Shown here piece after piece: positions 30,800 to 40,904 of a DNA stretch of 64,000 nucleotides (positions within the stretch are counted from its first letter, which is position 1; each line of letters begins with the position of its first letter). This DNA comes from Agapetus fuscipes. Lineage: Eukaryota; Arthropoda; Insecta; Trichoptera; Glossosomatidae. The notes under the pieces are model-generated. The model saw only the letters and a list, made by a program, of their open reading frames with translations. It had not been told where the DNA came from and searched no databases. The position numbers and the translations under genes were made by a program. The stretch is taken from contig OX637339.1 of NCBI GenBank assembly GCA_951799405.1, positions 10,478,001-10,542,000 on the forward strand, read 5' to 3'.

Positions 30800-31560
30800 T
30801 CATTGTGAGAAAGAATATAATAATTCAAAAAAAGGGGGAAAGAAGAGTTGTACAGCGGCCTCGTTTCATTGTGCATGTACTTATCTGCAAGAAGAAAACA
30901 TCGAGAACTCAACCGTACTGTTTACGAAAAATGTGTGAAATATTAAACGCTAGATAAAGGCGCTGAGTTACATTCTATATATTTTTAGTTTTTAACGTTA
31001 AGTTTTACTTCTATACTTAAATTTTTAAGTTACATTGACCTTGGATTAATTTAAAAATATTGATATAAAATTAATTTCGCACGGGGTTTTTGTACTGTTG
31101 TTAAGGTTAGTTCTACTATGTCTTTTAATAGTCTAATGGTTCAACTAGTACCTAGTTCTATTTCCTGTTTTATGTATTTTGAATTAATTGAAGAAAATTT
31201 ATCTACCTCAAAATATATTTTTGAAGAGTAATCTCTTTTTAAATAATTTTAAGGAAATAAATATACCTTAAAATCAAGTCAACGGAAGTGATATCTACCT
31301 TGCAAGGTAGATAATTTAAAAATAAAATTCAAGGGGAATGATCTATTTCAAAATTTAATTTAACGAACGTTTATTTAATTTTTTTTAAGGCAATCTTTTT
31401 AAAAATCAATATGAATTTTCTCAGTAAGATTACAAAAACCATTAAAATGTAATATTTATTTTTACCCCAGTAACTTTAAACAGCCTATAAAAAACAGGTT
31501 ATACAAGGACAAGACTAAGTAAATGGGATATTTAGCGAATTAAAGTTTTTGTTGTAAGTA
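30800..31560. other. AT-rich stretch containing a 22-bp palindrome
   Basis: 31292-31313 is a perfect 22-bp dyad centred on CCTTGCAAGG. Around it a loose repetition of 'tctacctt/tctatttc' and 'aaatttaa' is seen. No other feature. Confidence 0.5.
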
Positions 31561-31834
31561 AGACAATGGTAGACAATAATGGTGCATTTTTCCGTTATTA
31601 TTTTTTAGACCCCAACAAAGGCACGTTGTCTGTGGTTTATGATTTTCATTTTTTCACGTTGGTATCACTTTTCCCGCGCGACAAGCACTTCCTGCCGCCA
31701 TCTTGTCTCCTTCCGGTCTGTCTAGCAAGGAACGCAGCCATTACTGTCTTCCTAAAAGCATCCGAAACAACAAAAAACAATGAGCGCCATCTTGAATCCA
31801 TCACGGTCAATATTGGACCTGTAATTGAAGCTGT
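31561..31834. other. Unrecognised, with promoter-like motifs
   Basis: CCGCCATCTTG (near 31695) and GCGCCATCTTG (near 31782) are YY1-like, with CTTCCGG between them. No gene is seen downstream. Confidence 0.3.
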
Positions 31835-31960
31835 AATTCTATCGCCATTCCACTAAAGGTGACCAGAGGCTTTGCAGATTTGTCTACTTTTCCTCCTATC
31901 CTCTCATATTTCATTAAATTAATTCATATCACCTTTTTCATCCATTTAAATCTTTTAAAT
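31835..31960 (-). repeat. RTE-like LINE 3' end
   Basis: 'tctatcgccattccactaaa' and 'tcatatcacctttttcatcc' match the minus-strand tail at 6890-7000. Confidence 0.6.
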
Positions 31961-31984
31961 TTTCAATCTAAGTTGCAAAGATCT

Positions 31985-32190
31985 TGTTTTGATTTACAGG
32001 TTCAGTTTAAAAAAAACTTCACTTGATTTATTTCACAAAATTTATTTTAATTTTCCCTTCACATTTGGCCCGTTCACAGAGTTAACTTTTTTACTGTTTT
32101 GCTCGACAGCTTCGATACAAGTCTTACACTACTTACACTTTGTTCCTTTTATAGCATGGTATAAGGATGGTTCTTGATAGGAACTGGATC
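31985..32190 (-). repeat. Family D repeat, antisense
   Basis: 'gatttacaggttcagttt', 'gatttatttcacaaaattta', 'cgatacaagtctta' and 'tatagcatggtataaggat' mirror the repeat at 26280. Confidence 0.5.
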
Positions 32191-32324
32191 ATGCGTGATT
32201 TGTCAGAATATTTTATTAAGAATATTCGAGCAAATACTCACAACATCGAACAAATACAAGTACAATTATTTAAACACCTACATCTAGAGACACACTCACA
32301 CAAGTAAAAACACACAATCACACA

Positions 32325-32440
32325 TTCGTAACAATATATTGACATTTAGGGTTTACATATAATGCACGCCAACAGGCAGACACGTGTAATTTTACGCTTA
32401 CACATGCTGCATGTGTACCTTACAAAAAAAACAAACAAAA
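32325..32440 (-). repeat. Family R half copy, antisense
   Basis: 'caatatattgacatttaggg' to 'cttacacatgctgcatgtgt'. Only the 3' half of the element. Confidence 0.7.
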
Positions 32441-32743
32441 GTTTATGGCGCACTCATTCATAGTCCAGTCAATTCGGTCCCTATCATTCAGAGTTTTACA
32501 CTAAGACTTCATTATTTGTTGTGTATGTCTTTGCTTCTATTGAACGGGCGCTCTTGGCGTCCACTTATAAATAGGTATATAATTTCAAAAGTTGTCATTT
32601 CTTCGAGATCTTTATTCGGAACTTTACAAAAGACAGGAAACCAAGATCTTATCCTGTACTAGTATAATATATTTTAGTATATTCTTTAATGCACTGCCAT
32701 TATTATACAATGGATATTAGCTTTCATACAATATTGTATGGAA
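32441..32743. other. Unrecognised stretch
   Basis: Nothing identified. Confidence 0.35.
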
Positions 32744-32830
32744 CAGGGTTTCTCAACGTTAGGGCCGTGAGAGCCTTGGAAATGGTTCACAGGAGGGTCA
32801 TGCGGTAAAAGAGTTCAATTATGTTAGGAA
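32744..32830 (+). mobile_element. hAT-like left end
   Basis: CAGGGTTTCTCAACGTTAGG followed by GCCGTGAGAGCC is a common hAT-type terminus. No partner end at a believable distance was confirmed. Confidence 0.45.
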
Positions 32831-32984
32831 TGTAAAAGTTCATATCTATGTTTTATTTACTTACTATGTTTATGTGTTGTGCTCTTTGGTCATGTAAAAA
32901 TTAAATGAATAAATTATCCTCATATATATATATACGGTTTGTACTTCACGGAAAGATGGAGGATCAAATTGCAGGAACACAATC

Positions 32985-33152
32985 AAACTTTGCGTAATTT
33001 CGCGCTTACTCATGCTTACAAATTAAATCTTAAATAAACACAAACCCTGTAACTCTTGCCGACTTTCCTTAGGTTTGATAGTTTTATTGGTAAAAGAGAA
33101 CATTTTTTTACAGCATGGGTGGTCAGCGTCATATTAACCTACAAGTCAAAGT
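32985..33152 (-). repeat. Family R repeat, antisense, partial
   Basis: 'ttcgcgcttactcatgctta' to 'taacctacaagtcaaagtcc'. The 3' part is missing. Confidence 0.7.
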
Positions 33153-33187
33153 CCAGGAATTAAAAACAAAACAAACTTTGTGGTCCT

Positions 33188-33394
33188 ACAATCTATAATC
33201 TGAGTGGCAAATATACGTTAACATTTAAGATTAATATTAAATGCTTGCCCACAAACAGACACGTGACACAGACATGTTTGTAAGTACGCGCTTACAAATG
33301 CTCTAGAGTACTTCCAAATTAAAATACAAATCTCAAATAAACATAAGCCCTGCAACTTTTGGCCACCTTCCCTGAAACAGGGGTGACACTGTCC
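33188..33394 (-). repeat. Family R repeat, antisense
   Basis: 'ctataatctgagtggcaaat' to 'ccctgaaacaggggtgacac'. It breaks off before the terminal block and has a short duplication around 'acacgtgacacagacatg'. Confidence 0.7.
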
Positions 33395-33399
33395 TGGTT

Positions 33400-33665
33400 A
33401 ATTAAAAAAAACAACCATAGTGATGTTTCGTCTTGAAAGAAATAATAAAAGTTGTGGTACTTTGTTAACAGAAAAAACCTTAGTGGTCATTGGTTAATGA
33501 AAACAACACAAAACAAAAGTTTTTGAACAAATCAAAAAGTTCCTAGCTTTAAAGATAACAACCAAAGTGTTTCTTGGCGCAAAAAAAGCCCGAAGTGGTC
33601 CTTGGTAGAAAGAAATCAACTTAAGTGACCACTTTTTTGACCACCAAAAGCTTGAGAACCAGCGG
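33400..33665. mobile_element. Possible hAT-like 3' part
   Basis: 'tggtccttggtagaaag' and 'gaccaccaaaagcttgagaa' then 'ccagcgg' resemble the right side of hAT elements with CTCAAGCTTTTGGTGG ends. Exact end not secured. Confidence 0.3.
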
Positions 33666-33669
33666 TATA

Positions 33670-34010
33670 GAGGAAGACTTACCCCCATTCCTTTTCAAAG
33701 TCCGGCCGTAGTTCCCTGGTTCACCATTGTGTCGGCGAATGCTTTATCTGCTACTGGACGGGAGATTTTTGGCAAAAGTGCCACTTATTGCACTTTAGTT
33801 TTACTATCAGGCTTAAAGTTGAATACGGAAGGAAGCTAGAGAAAAAGTTCGCGAGATAAGGGACTACGGTCTATAAGTAAAAGTGGCAAAGAATTTTTAT
33901 TTATTTTGTTGTTGTGTTTTTGTAAAAAATAAGATGAAGTTAAAAAAAAAATGTGATTCAGAATGGAGTTTAAAGAAAAAAAAAAGATAAATAAATAACG
34001 GAAAGATTTA
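33670..34010. other. Unrecognised stretch
   Basis: Nothing identified. Confidence 0.35.
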
Positions 34011-34012
34011 TT

Positions 34013-34092
34013 TGTAAAGGGCTGCTAGAAAGCACCAATATTCAAGCAAGATCCAGCTGGTGTAGATTAAATTTTTGAAAATGCAATTAAAA
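34013..34092 (-). mobile_element. SINE-B internal fragment, antisense
   Basis: 'ctagaaagcaccaatattca' and 'agcaagatccagctggtgta' match the middle of the SINE-B body. Confidence 0.55.
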
Positions 34093-34119
34093 TATGTTGT
34101 TGATGGTCTGCTGAGATGA

Positions 34120-34407
34120 AACACTACTAAGCTGCACATTTAGTGCAACTTCTTACCGCATCGTCCTCGAAAGGTCGCATGTGGCGTGTGGAAATTATGT
34201 ACCTTCACGGGAAAAGGTCTTTTCCTCACACCAATCACTTTACTTGAAGCAAGTTTTCCGGCTCCTTAAAGAGGTGATTCTCATTTGTCGTGAAGGCTGA
34301 GTAAACCTTTCCGGTATTTTTTATTTTGAGTTTGAAATAAACACCGAAACGTCATATCATTTCTGACACCCTTGGTGCGAATAGAACCCTAGCCTTCTGT
34401 CATGGCT
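34120..34407 (-). mobile_element. SINE-A copy, antisense, head truncated
   Basis: 'actactaagctgcacattta' to 'acacccttggtgcgaataga'. The A-box part is missing. Confidence 0.7.
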
Positions 34408-34422
34408 ACTAACAATCTATCT

Positions 34423-34812
34423 ATAATCTAAGTTGCAAAGATCAATTAACATTTCAGACTCATATTTAATGCACGCCCACAAGCAGACTCGAATAAGTTC
34501 GAGCATACACATGCTGCATGTGAACAGACAAAATAAACCATGAATATAAATCTTGCAAACCTAGCTGCCCGAGCCTCTAGTAGGTATACAACATTGCGTT
34601 AAATCACCTCCATTGTGAAAATCGAAATAATGTACGAAAACTAAATCACTCTCTAGGAGTGCTGTCGTACATTCCCTATTTTATATTTACGCAATCGAAG
34701 TGAAATTTACGCGATGTTGTATACTCGGAGTATTTGCCCTGAAACCGGAGTGGCATTAGCAAAAGTGATGCAAGTTCCTCAGCCTCATACCAACATATTA
34801 GTCGATGAATCC
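34423..34812 (-). repeat. Family R repeat, antisense, split by a foldback element
   Basis: 'ctataatctaagttgcaaag' to 'aacctagctgccc' and then 'ccctgaaaccggagtggcat' to 'caacatattagtcgatga' form one R copy around 34571-34735. Confidence 0.75.
34571..34735. mobile_element. Foldback element inside family R
   Basis: Left GTATACAACATTGCGTTAAA and right (reversed) GTATACAACATCGCGTAAAT, then inner pairs AATGTACGA/TCGTACATT and CACTC/GAGTG. Almost the whole 145-165 bp folds on itself. No ORF. A clean target duplication was not found. Confidence 0.7.
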
Positions 34813-35115
34813 TTTCACATATTTTGCAAAGACGCCATCCGAGAGCGCATACATATATTTATTGTCAGTTGAAAATAATGGCTTAAAAGCATTTTATGCG
34901 GAGTGCTCGTAGACGGAATGTGTAGGCAGAGAGAAATAATGTATTTGTTTATTTTTTCGGCTGCCTTACATAGTGAAAGTCAGCCTCCATTATGGTAAAA
35001 GAGATTTATTAGAAATATGCAAAAATGTCGAGCAAGTTGTTTTGCTGATGTAAACATATCATCGCCAATTTCAAACGATGCAATACAACGAAAAAATATT
35101 TAAAAGATATTCAAA
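34813..35115. other. Unrecognised stretch
   Basis: Nothing identified. Confidence 0.35.
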
Positions 35116-35117
35116 TA

Positions 35118-35180
35118 ATAAAGATTCATATCAAATATACGCCCACAAGCAGACACTTAAAAGTTCTCGCGCTTAAATGT
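35118..35180 (-). repeat. Family R fragment, antisense
   Basis: 'atatacgcccacaagcagac' and 'agttctcgcgcttaaatgtg' only. Confidence 0.55.
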
Positions 35181-35219
35181 GTCTCGATTAATACTCACAA
35201 AGTGTAACTTTAAAAAAAT

Positions 35220-35410
35220 TTGAAAGAAAAAATGAGGAAAGTATGCATTGATGAGATTGCGGGTATTATGGAGGAATATTTTTTTTACATAAAGTGAGTG
35301 TAGAGAAGGACAAGTTTAAAAAAAGTGATGGATATGAATGAATTGCATGAGGTATCCAAGGATAGGAAGAAATAGAGACAAATCTGCAGAGGCTCTGGCT
35401 ACCCGTAGTG
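35220..35410 (+). pseudogene. RTE-like LINE 3' end relic
   Basis: 'gatgagattgcgggtattat', 'gtgatggatatgaatgaatt' and 'acaaatctgcagaggctctg' correspond to the last codons of the 6870 family, with indels. Confidence 0.6.
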
Positions 35411-35444
35411 AAACAACGACAAAATAACATTTACAGTCCTTTTT

Positions 35445-35600
35445 TGTATAGAAGCTCTCCACGCCTGAGACACAGGTTTTCCTAGTTCAGGCACATGTAT
35501 TATTTTCTTACTTAAAAAGCTGCATCCTATGTAAATCTTTTGTAAAACACTTTTCATTAATATTATTTTATTTTTTATTTCAGTTTGTATTTTTTTACAA
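35445..35600 (+). repeat. Dispersed repeat E, copy 1
   Basis: 'agctctccacgcctgagaca' and 'cctagttcaggcacatgtat' recur at 39253-39300. Probably a LINE or LTR 3' end. The T- and A-rich tail differs between copies. Confidence 0.5.
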
Positions 35601-35912
35601 TTTCACTTATTTGAACAATACAATCGTTTCACGAAAATCACTTTTCTTCTCTTGTCTGATTTCTTCACGGGTTTTTCTGCAGTTCTTGCGTAATTGTGAA
35701 CTTTCTGCAAAGCCATCCATTATAACTGATTATTAATATTTAAAAGGGATTGTCAAAGTCAGGTATGCCTTACAAAACACCGCCTCCATGACCACAAGCT
35801 GTCAACTAAGAGGAATTAAATTTCTCATAGTTTAAAGCTAAAGCCCATTCACGTGGGGGCAGTAATGTAGTATTTTTTAGAACTGCTGTAAAGTAGAAAG
35901 ATTTATTTATAA
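35601..35912. other. Unrecognised stretch
   Basis: Nothing identified. Confidence 0.35.
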
Positions 35913-35914
35913 TC

Positions 35915-36152
35915 AATAATGTAAGTTGCATAGCTATATTTACATTTAAAATTCATGTTAAATGCATGCCAACAAATACACACGTGTAAGTTCGCGTTTA
36001 CAAATATACTTACAAATTAAAATCCAAACCTCAAATGCGCATGAACCCTGGAACTTTTGCCGACCTTCCCTAAAACAGGGGCAACACTGGAAAAGTGAAC
36101 CGTTTTTTACTGTATGGTTGGTAAGCCTCATACCAACCTACACGTCAAGGAA
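35915..36152 (-). repeat. Family R repeat, antisense, full length
   Basis: 'taatgtaagttgcatagcta' to 'ccaacctacacgtcaaggaa'. All blocks recognisable. A sense copy starts 45 bp further. Confidence 0.8.
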
Positions 36153-36196
36153 GGAATAAGAAAAAGAAAAATTATGGGAAATCAGGTGATGAAGGA

Positions 36197-36680
36197 TCCT
36201 TGACTCAAAGGTTGGTATGACGCCGGCCAACCATACTGTAGAAAAATGACAAATTTTCGATGGCATTCCTGTTTCAGGGAAGGTCGGCAAAACTTGCATG
36301 GTTAATGTGCGTTCGTCGTGAGCTACGCTTGGATGGCTTTAACCTGGCCAGTGTAAGTAGGTACACAACGTTTTCTAAGTTCTTTAGACATGGTGTTCGT
36401 GGCAATGAGGACAGCCTGGAACGACTGGTTGTGATCGGCAGTTTGGAAGAGAAGAGAGGAAGAGGAAGATCGCTTACAGCCCTACACAACGAACCAGTGG
36501 TTGGAGCGCTGCGGGCAGAGCAATCAAGAGAGAACTGGAGAAGGTGGGTTTCTTCCACAACCTTCAGAAACGAGGAATTACATGAAAAAGAAGAGTTCAC
36601 TTTAGATTTTTAAGTGCACAAGCAGTATGTGTGAGCGCGAATCTACACGAGTCTGCTTATGGGCATGCAATTCAAATAAA
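36197..36680 (+). repeat. Family R repeat split by a LINE piece
   Basis: 5' part 'ccttgactcaaaggttggta' to 'ggtcggcaaaacttgcatgg'; 3' part 'aagtgcacaagcagtatgtg' to 'gcatgcaattcaaataaatc'. Confidence 0.7.
36305..36600 (+). pseudogene. LINE protein C-terminal relic inside family R
   Basis: The frame reads FSKFFRHGVRGNEDSLERLV then VIGSLEEKRGRGRSLTALH and RENWRRWV, matching the FFGHxxRxxxDxLExLV...GKRxRGRSPxRW...W(R/K)xLV layout of LINE C-termini. It is a truncated scrap carried into the R copy. Confidence 0.7.
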
Positions 36681-36957
36681 TCGAATTTAATTTTATATAT
36701 TTTTTTTTGCAATGTATCCTCTTAATTCTCTTTGATGGAGTAAAACATGGTTTCACCAAAGAAAAAAAGAGAGGAACGCAATTGACCACAACCAAGGAAA
36801 GATCTTAATCATGTCAATTATAAAGTAGATTTACATGAAAAATATGAAAATTAACAGTGGAACTTTGACGAACTCCATTAAATAATAACATTAAAACAAA
36901 ACAGCGTTTTATTCTACTGATATTTTTATTTTTTGATTGAACAAATAATTAATTTGG

Positions 36958-36988
36958 TCCGTTGTCGGCCTCTTGGCCATCTTCAGGT
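36958..36988 (-). ncRNA. Hammerhead-like motif (Penelope type)
   Basis: Minus strand CTGAAGATGGCCAAGAGGCC then GACAACGG. CTGAAGA is followed by a perfect TGGCC/GGCC(G)A-type stem II; the expected GAAAC is changed to GACAAC. Probably inactive. Confidence 0.5.
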
Positions 36989-36999
36989 AAACTGGAATC

Positions 37000-37364
37000 T
37001 TAAACGGAATACGAGACTATACAAGGCTAAGTGGAGATAGGGAGTGTGCGAAATTTAACTATAATAACACACACAGAAATACAAAATTACAAGATTATAC
37101 ACCAATAAAAACAATACATTAGGGAATAACAAAAATCGAAATATGTATATTATATCAGGATGAATCAAACACACATACATACCATTATTATAAATTACTT
37201 CCTAGGAAAAAAACATACATAACGAATCAGAACGAATACAATTCTTGAGAGAAATTTATTACTCATTTGTCACAGTGTTAACAGACAAATCATTAAAAAC
37301 TATCATTATTTTACATACATACTATTGTGCAATTTGTACTGTTGCTTGCAGATTTCCACTTGAA
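37000..37364. other. AT-rich stretch
   Basis: Nothing identified. Confidence 0.35.
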
Positions 37365-37590
37365 CCGTTAGAATATCCTCTAACGATATAACGGCGTTAC
37401 TGCACACGAGAGGGTATAAGCCTTCCGTTATAAGGTCCCCTCGTTCCGTAAACAATTTGAGGTCTGCACCCTCCGACCCCATCCCCCCTGCCGTTACAGG
37501 TACCCCTCCCCCTACCATAACGGCGTTACGGAAGTTTTAATAACGCGCCGTTATTGGAGCACCTGCTTAGGTAACGGATAACGAAATTCA
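37365..37590. repeat. TAACGG/CCGTTA-rich block, second copy
   Basis: About a dozen TAACG or CGTTA motifs, including ATAACGGCGTTAC twice (37386 and 37518) and ATAACGCGCCGTTAT. Comparable with 8385-8530. Confidence 0.45.
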
Positions 37591-37599
37591 GGGATGACA

Positions 37600-38240
37600 C
37601 AAAATAATTGCGTTCAAATAAAGCTACGCAGCGAAAAAAAATATTTCAATTCTATTTTATTTTATATTGATTGTAGAGGCATTAACTTTGTAATCGTTCA
37701 TCTTAAGAGATAAAAAGAAGAAAAAAATCTTTTTATCCCATTTTATTTTATTCAAACTTGCATATTACATTATTATACTTGAAGGAGAAGAAAGAAGAAG
37801 GAAACAGAAATCACTCACAGAAAGAACCGATCAAGTGAAGACAACAGCAAGCACCTCGGTGGTTGAAAGTTTCGTTGCGAAGTTAAGTTGCGGACAATCA
37901 TTTTGTAAAAATAGTTCACTTTTGTACCCAACTTGTACGTTGAGAAACCGTGTTTATATATCGATACCTTAAAGGTTAAACTTAATAAGGGGCATATTAA
38001 CCTAACATGGCTTTCTCAGATAAATACACCTTTTTCTTATTGTCTACACTACTAAACACTAAGAAAAGTGTGAAAATCCTGTAGTTCAGAGGGTTTTCAT
38101 GAGCACTTCATTCCTTTTCCTTCCTTCCTTTTCTATCAGTGCGACAGCTTTTCATTATGAGCATTGTCCTGAAACAACATGCAGCCATTCCCTTCAGCAC
38201 TGAGCTAGCAAATAAAAGGCGAAAGGATTTAGTCTGTCCA
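37600..38240. other. Unrecognised, with a hAT-like right end
   Basis: 'acgttgagaaaccgtg' near 37940-37963 resembles the reverse of the terminus at 32744. Nothing else. Confidence 0.35.
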
Positions 38241-38243
38241 CCA

Positions 38244-38560
38244 AGTCCGGTCGATAGCTCAGTTGGTAGAGTGCTTGCATTCTACCCCGTGAGCTCGGGT
38301 TCGAATCCCGCCGAGGGTATCAGAAATGATTTTCCCGTTTCGGTGTTTATTTCAAACCCCATAATAAAAAACCGGCAAGGTTTACTCCGCCTTAACAAGA
38401 TATGAGTACCAGCCCCCTCAGGAGCTGGGAAACCCCCACTTCACTGAAGTGGTTGGCGTAAGGCCGGCCCCCTTACCTGTTAAAATAAATAGGTTCACTC
38501 TCCACATGCGACCCCTTCGGGGATAACGCGGAAAGGAGTTACACTAAATGTGTAGCTTAG
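38244..38560 (+). mobile_element. SINE-A copy, full length
   Basis: Head GTCCGGTCGATAGCTCAGTT and B-box GGGTTCGAATCCC intact. The body hairpin CCACTTCACTGAAGTGG is present. The end is TGTGTAGCTTAGTGG. One of the two best copies. Confidence 0.85.
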
Positions 38561-38880
38561 TGGTATATATATTATACCAAAACTAGCAATAAGACATGCT
38601 TTTACAAAAAAAATCTATGTATTCTTAGGACCATTCCTTTACAATAGGCTAAATGCACTGATAGACATGACACTCTATAAGACATTACCTACGAAGATAC
38701 AGAGAAGCTCTTAATTGTAGTGGAGTATATTTATATTTCTATTTTACATTTGTTTATCCTAATATTTTGAGTTAACTAAGTTTATTAGTATTAGAACCAG
38801 GATTTAAGATGGTAGTATTAAAATATGAATAAATGTAATAATTATTAATAAATCACTTTTGTGTTCTTTCGGCTTTGACC
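38561..38880. other. AT-rich spacer
   Basis: Nothing identified. Confidence 0.35.
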
Positions 38881-38910
38881 ATGTTCTACTTGCAGCTCCC
38901 ATATCTGCCG

Positions 38911-38946
38911 ACGCTTCGCTTTCACGAGCGGAAAGCATCTTCAGGA
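38911..38946 (-). ncRNA. Hammerhead-like motif (Penelope type), well formed
   Basis: Minus strand CTGAAGA at 38944-38938, then GCTTTC, loop, GAAAGC (perfect 6-bp stem II), then GAAGC where GAAAC is expected, then GTCGG. Order and spacing fit the conserved core with one substitution. Confidence 0.55.
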
Positions 38947-39029
38947 CGAGTTTTCAAATCGCCGTGGCGGTTTTCGTTGTCTTCGCGGACGTGCGTTGAT
39001 GTAAATGTAATAATTATTATTAGTCGGTG

Positions 39030-39236
39030 TTATAGCCGCGGGGATCAAGACAGGTTATTTGGAACCGGATAACGCTGGTTCGAATCCCGCGACGATAACT
39101 TCGACCCTGGTTCAACAGATGCCGTTGCATGCACACAAGCTTCTGCTTTCGCATGAAGACAACTGGCCAGGTAAAATAGGTTGGTGGATTGCATTCCTTT
39201 CCACAAATCTATTTAAAAAAAAAAAAAAAATGTAGG
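39030..39236 (+). mobile_element. SINE-C copy
   Basis: B-box CTGGTTCGAATCCC near 39070, body AACTTCGACCCTGGTTCAAC, then 'ttctgctttcgcatgaagac' and tail AAATAGGTTGGTGGATTGCA ending in an A-run. The head is partly degraded. Confidence 0.65.
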
Positions 39237-39239
39237 TAC

Positions 39240-39390
39240 ATATTGTGTACAAGCTCTCTACGCCTGAGATACAGGATTTCCTAGTTCAGGCACATGTTTT
39301 ATTTTCTTATTAAGTTAAATTCCTTATGTGTACAAATGTAATGTTAAGAGGTGTTTTTGTATAAATAAATAAATTATTATTATTATGAGT
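39240..39390 (+). repeat. Dispersed repeat E, copy 2
   Basis: 'agctctctacgcctgagata' and 'cctagttcaggcacatgttt', ending in AATAAATAAATTATTATTAT, a LINE-like 3' tail. Confidence 0.5.
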
Positions 39391-39399
39391 TGTTCACGA

Positions 39400-39910
39400 C
39401 GAGAAGTTACACCCAATAAAAAAAATTATCCACGATTTCTCAAAGCACGTATTCAGTTTTACCTTTAAGGTTTCGAGTTTTGCTGAATACTTTTTCGTGT
39501 GACAATATTTTTATTAAAAAAAAAAAGCGGTGCAGCCCTGGTAATCCTATTTGACCGTGTTATGTAAAAACTCAAAAATTAATAAAAAAAAACCCAAAGT
39601 TTTTTTTGTTCCTAACGATCCATTTAATATGATCTACAGTAGAATACATCAGGGCAACGATGTTAATTTCTTTCACATAACTTCAAAGCGTTTTTGGAAA
39701 TCTTTAAAAAAATGTTTTAAAAAAAATGAAAGCAAAAAATTGTGTTTAAAATTAAAAAAAAATCTTAGCAAGATGTTATGGATTCTTACGTCAAGAAAAT
39801 AGACTTAGGTGTTTGTTAATTGTTATTTTTTTTTACAAATAACAATTCATTTCAAGATACTTGCTATTTTTTCTGGATATTAGGCGAACAGTTATGGGAG
39901 AACTCAACAT
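39400..39910. other. AT-rich, mostly unrecognised
   Basis: An 83-codon lysine-rich frame (39551-39802) follows A-runs and has no family pattern. Confidence 0.35.
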
Positions 39911-39912
39911 TA

Positions 39913-39936
39913 TTCTCGAAACCAACGTCTTCAGGA
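39913..39936 (-). ncRNA. Degraded hammerhead-like motif
   Basis: Minus strand CTGAAGACGTTGG then TTTCGAGAATAATG. It has the same flanks as the motif at 57272 but the GAAAC strand is lost. Confidence 0.35.
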
Positions 39937-40124
39937 GGCACCTTCTCTTCACGACGATTGAGTATGAACTGATTTTTAATATATAAAATTATTGCGTACC
40001 CTCGAAAGGAGGTTAGAATTGAGATTGGCAATGTAACAATAATGATAAAAAATATTAACTTTTAGTTTTACGAGTGAACAGTTGTACAAGGTAATTATTT
40101 AGTAACAATTCATTAAATTTATCT

Positions 40125-40460
40125 ATAATCTATCATCAAAGACACGCGTAAGTTCGCGCTTACGTATGCTGCATGTAAACAAATAAACTAGAAGCATAAA
40201 TCTCAAATCTCAAAAGGTATACCCAGCAACTGGGTATTGCTCGAGTATTGGGGCTTTGTAATGACGACCAAACTCGTAAACACCTCTGCGGCACTACCTA
40301 CAACAAGCGTCATAGATCCCTGGAGTCTGAAATCTAGAGAGTCTCCCGCACAGGATTTCATAAAAAAGAAATGAACGTGAGCCCGACATTTTTCCTGCCC
40401 TTTCCTGACACTTGCAAAATGATCCATTTATTTCAGTATGGCCTCATTGGGGAACAAATA
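40125..40460 (-). repeat. Family R repeat, antisense, split by a composite retroposon
   Basis: 'atctataatctatcatcaaa' to 'agcataaatctcaaat' and 'aatgaacgtgagcccgacat' to 'ttcagtatggcctcatt'. The inserted part is 40211-40366. Confidence 0.65.
40211..40366 (+). mobile_element. SINE-B/antisense-LINE composite, 5'-truncated
   Basis: 'gctcgagtattggggctttg' and 'gacgaccaaactcgtaaaca' are SINE-B body. They are joined to 'tctgcggcactacctacaac' and 'agagagtctcccgcacagga', the antisense of the LINE end at 47772-47850. It ends in an A-rich tail. It has the same junction and the same 3' end as 49359-49680. Confidence 0.65.
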
Positions 40461-40574
40461 TTAGAAAACACGTGATAAACGACATCCATAAAAAAATCTA
40501 GTGTATTTTCAAGAATATTTGATACTTAAATAATAACACGATGATATCTGCTCAGTCAATCAAACTCAGCCAAA

Positions 40575-40680
40575 AATAATCGTCAAGCGAGCCGAGCGGG
40601 GATCAAACCGGCGCTATTTTTTTTCAAACATACACCAGAGCTAACGCTACACTGTGTCATTTGCTCATGACCCGGTTTAT
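40575..40680 (-). mobile_element. tRNA-like SINE head, antisense
   Basis: 'gagcggggatcaaaccggcg' is an antisense B-box region and 'gctaacgctacactgtgtca' the antisense A-box side. Related to 41180 and 59250. Confidence 0.45.
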
Positions 40681-40832
40681 TTATCTCTGTGTAATACATG
40701 ACATTTTCATACATACTTGTTTTTTTTATTTTAATGCAAAAAGTTATCATTTTAACGCAAAGAGGTCTTTTCTGTTTTTCGTTCTTTGCTTTCAAAGACA
40801 GAGCCCGCAAAAGGAGTAACATGCAAGTAAAA

Positions 40833-40904
40833 AGGGGGGGGGGAGGGGCAGGCAAACAAAGCCTACGGGCGCTACGCTACTGAACTAGTGAGGCTACGCC
40901 ACTG
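40833..40904. mobile_element. Two adjoining hAT-like right ends
   Basis: GGCGCTACGCTACTG ends at 40882 and GAGGCTACGCCACTG at 40904. On the reverse strand these read CAGTAGCGTAGCGCC and CAGTGGCGTAGCCTC. A G-rich run precedes them. Left partners not found. Confidence 0.4.
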
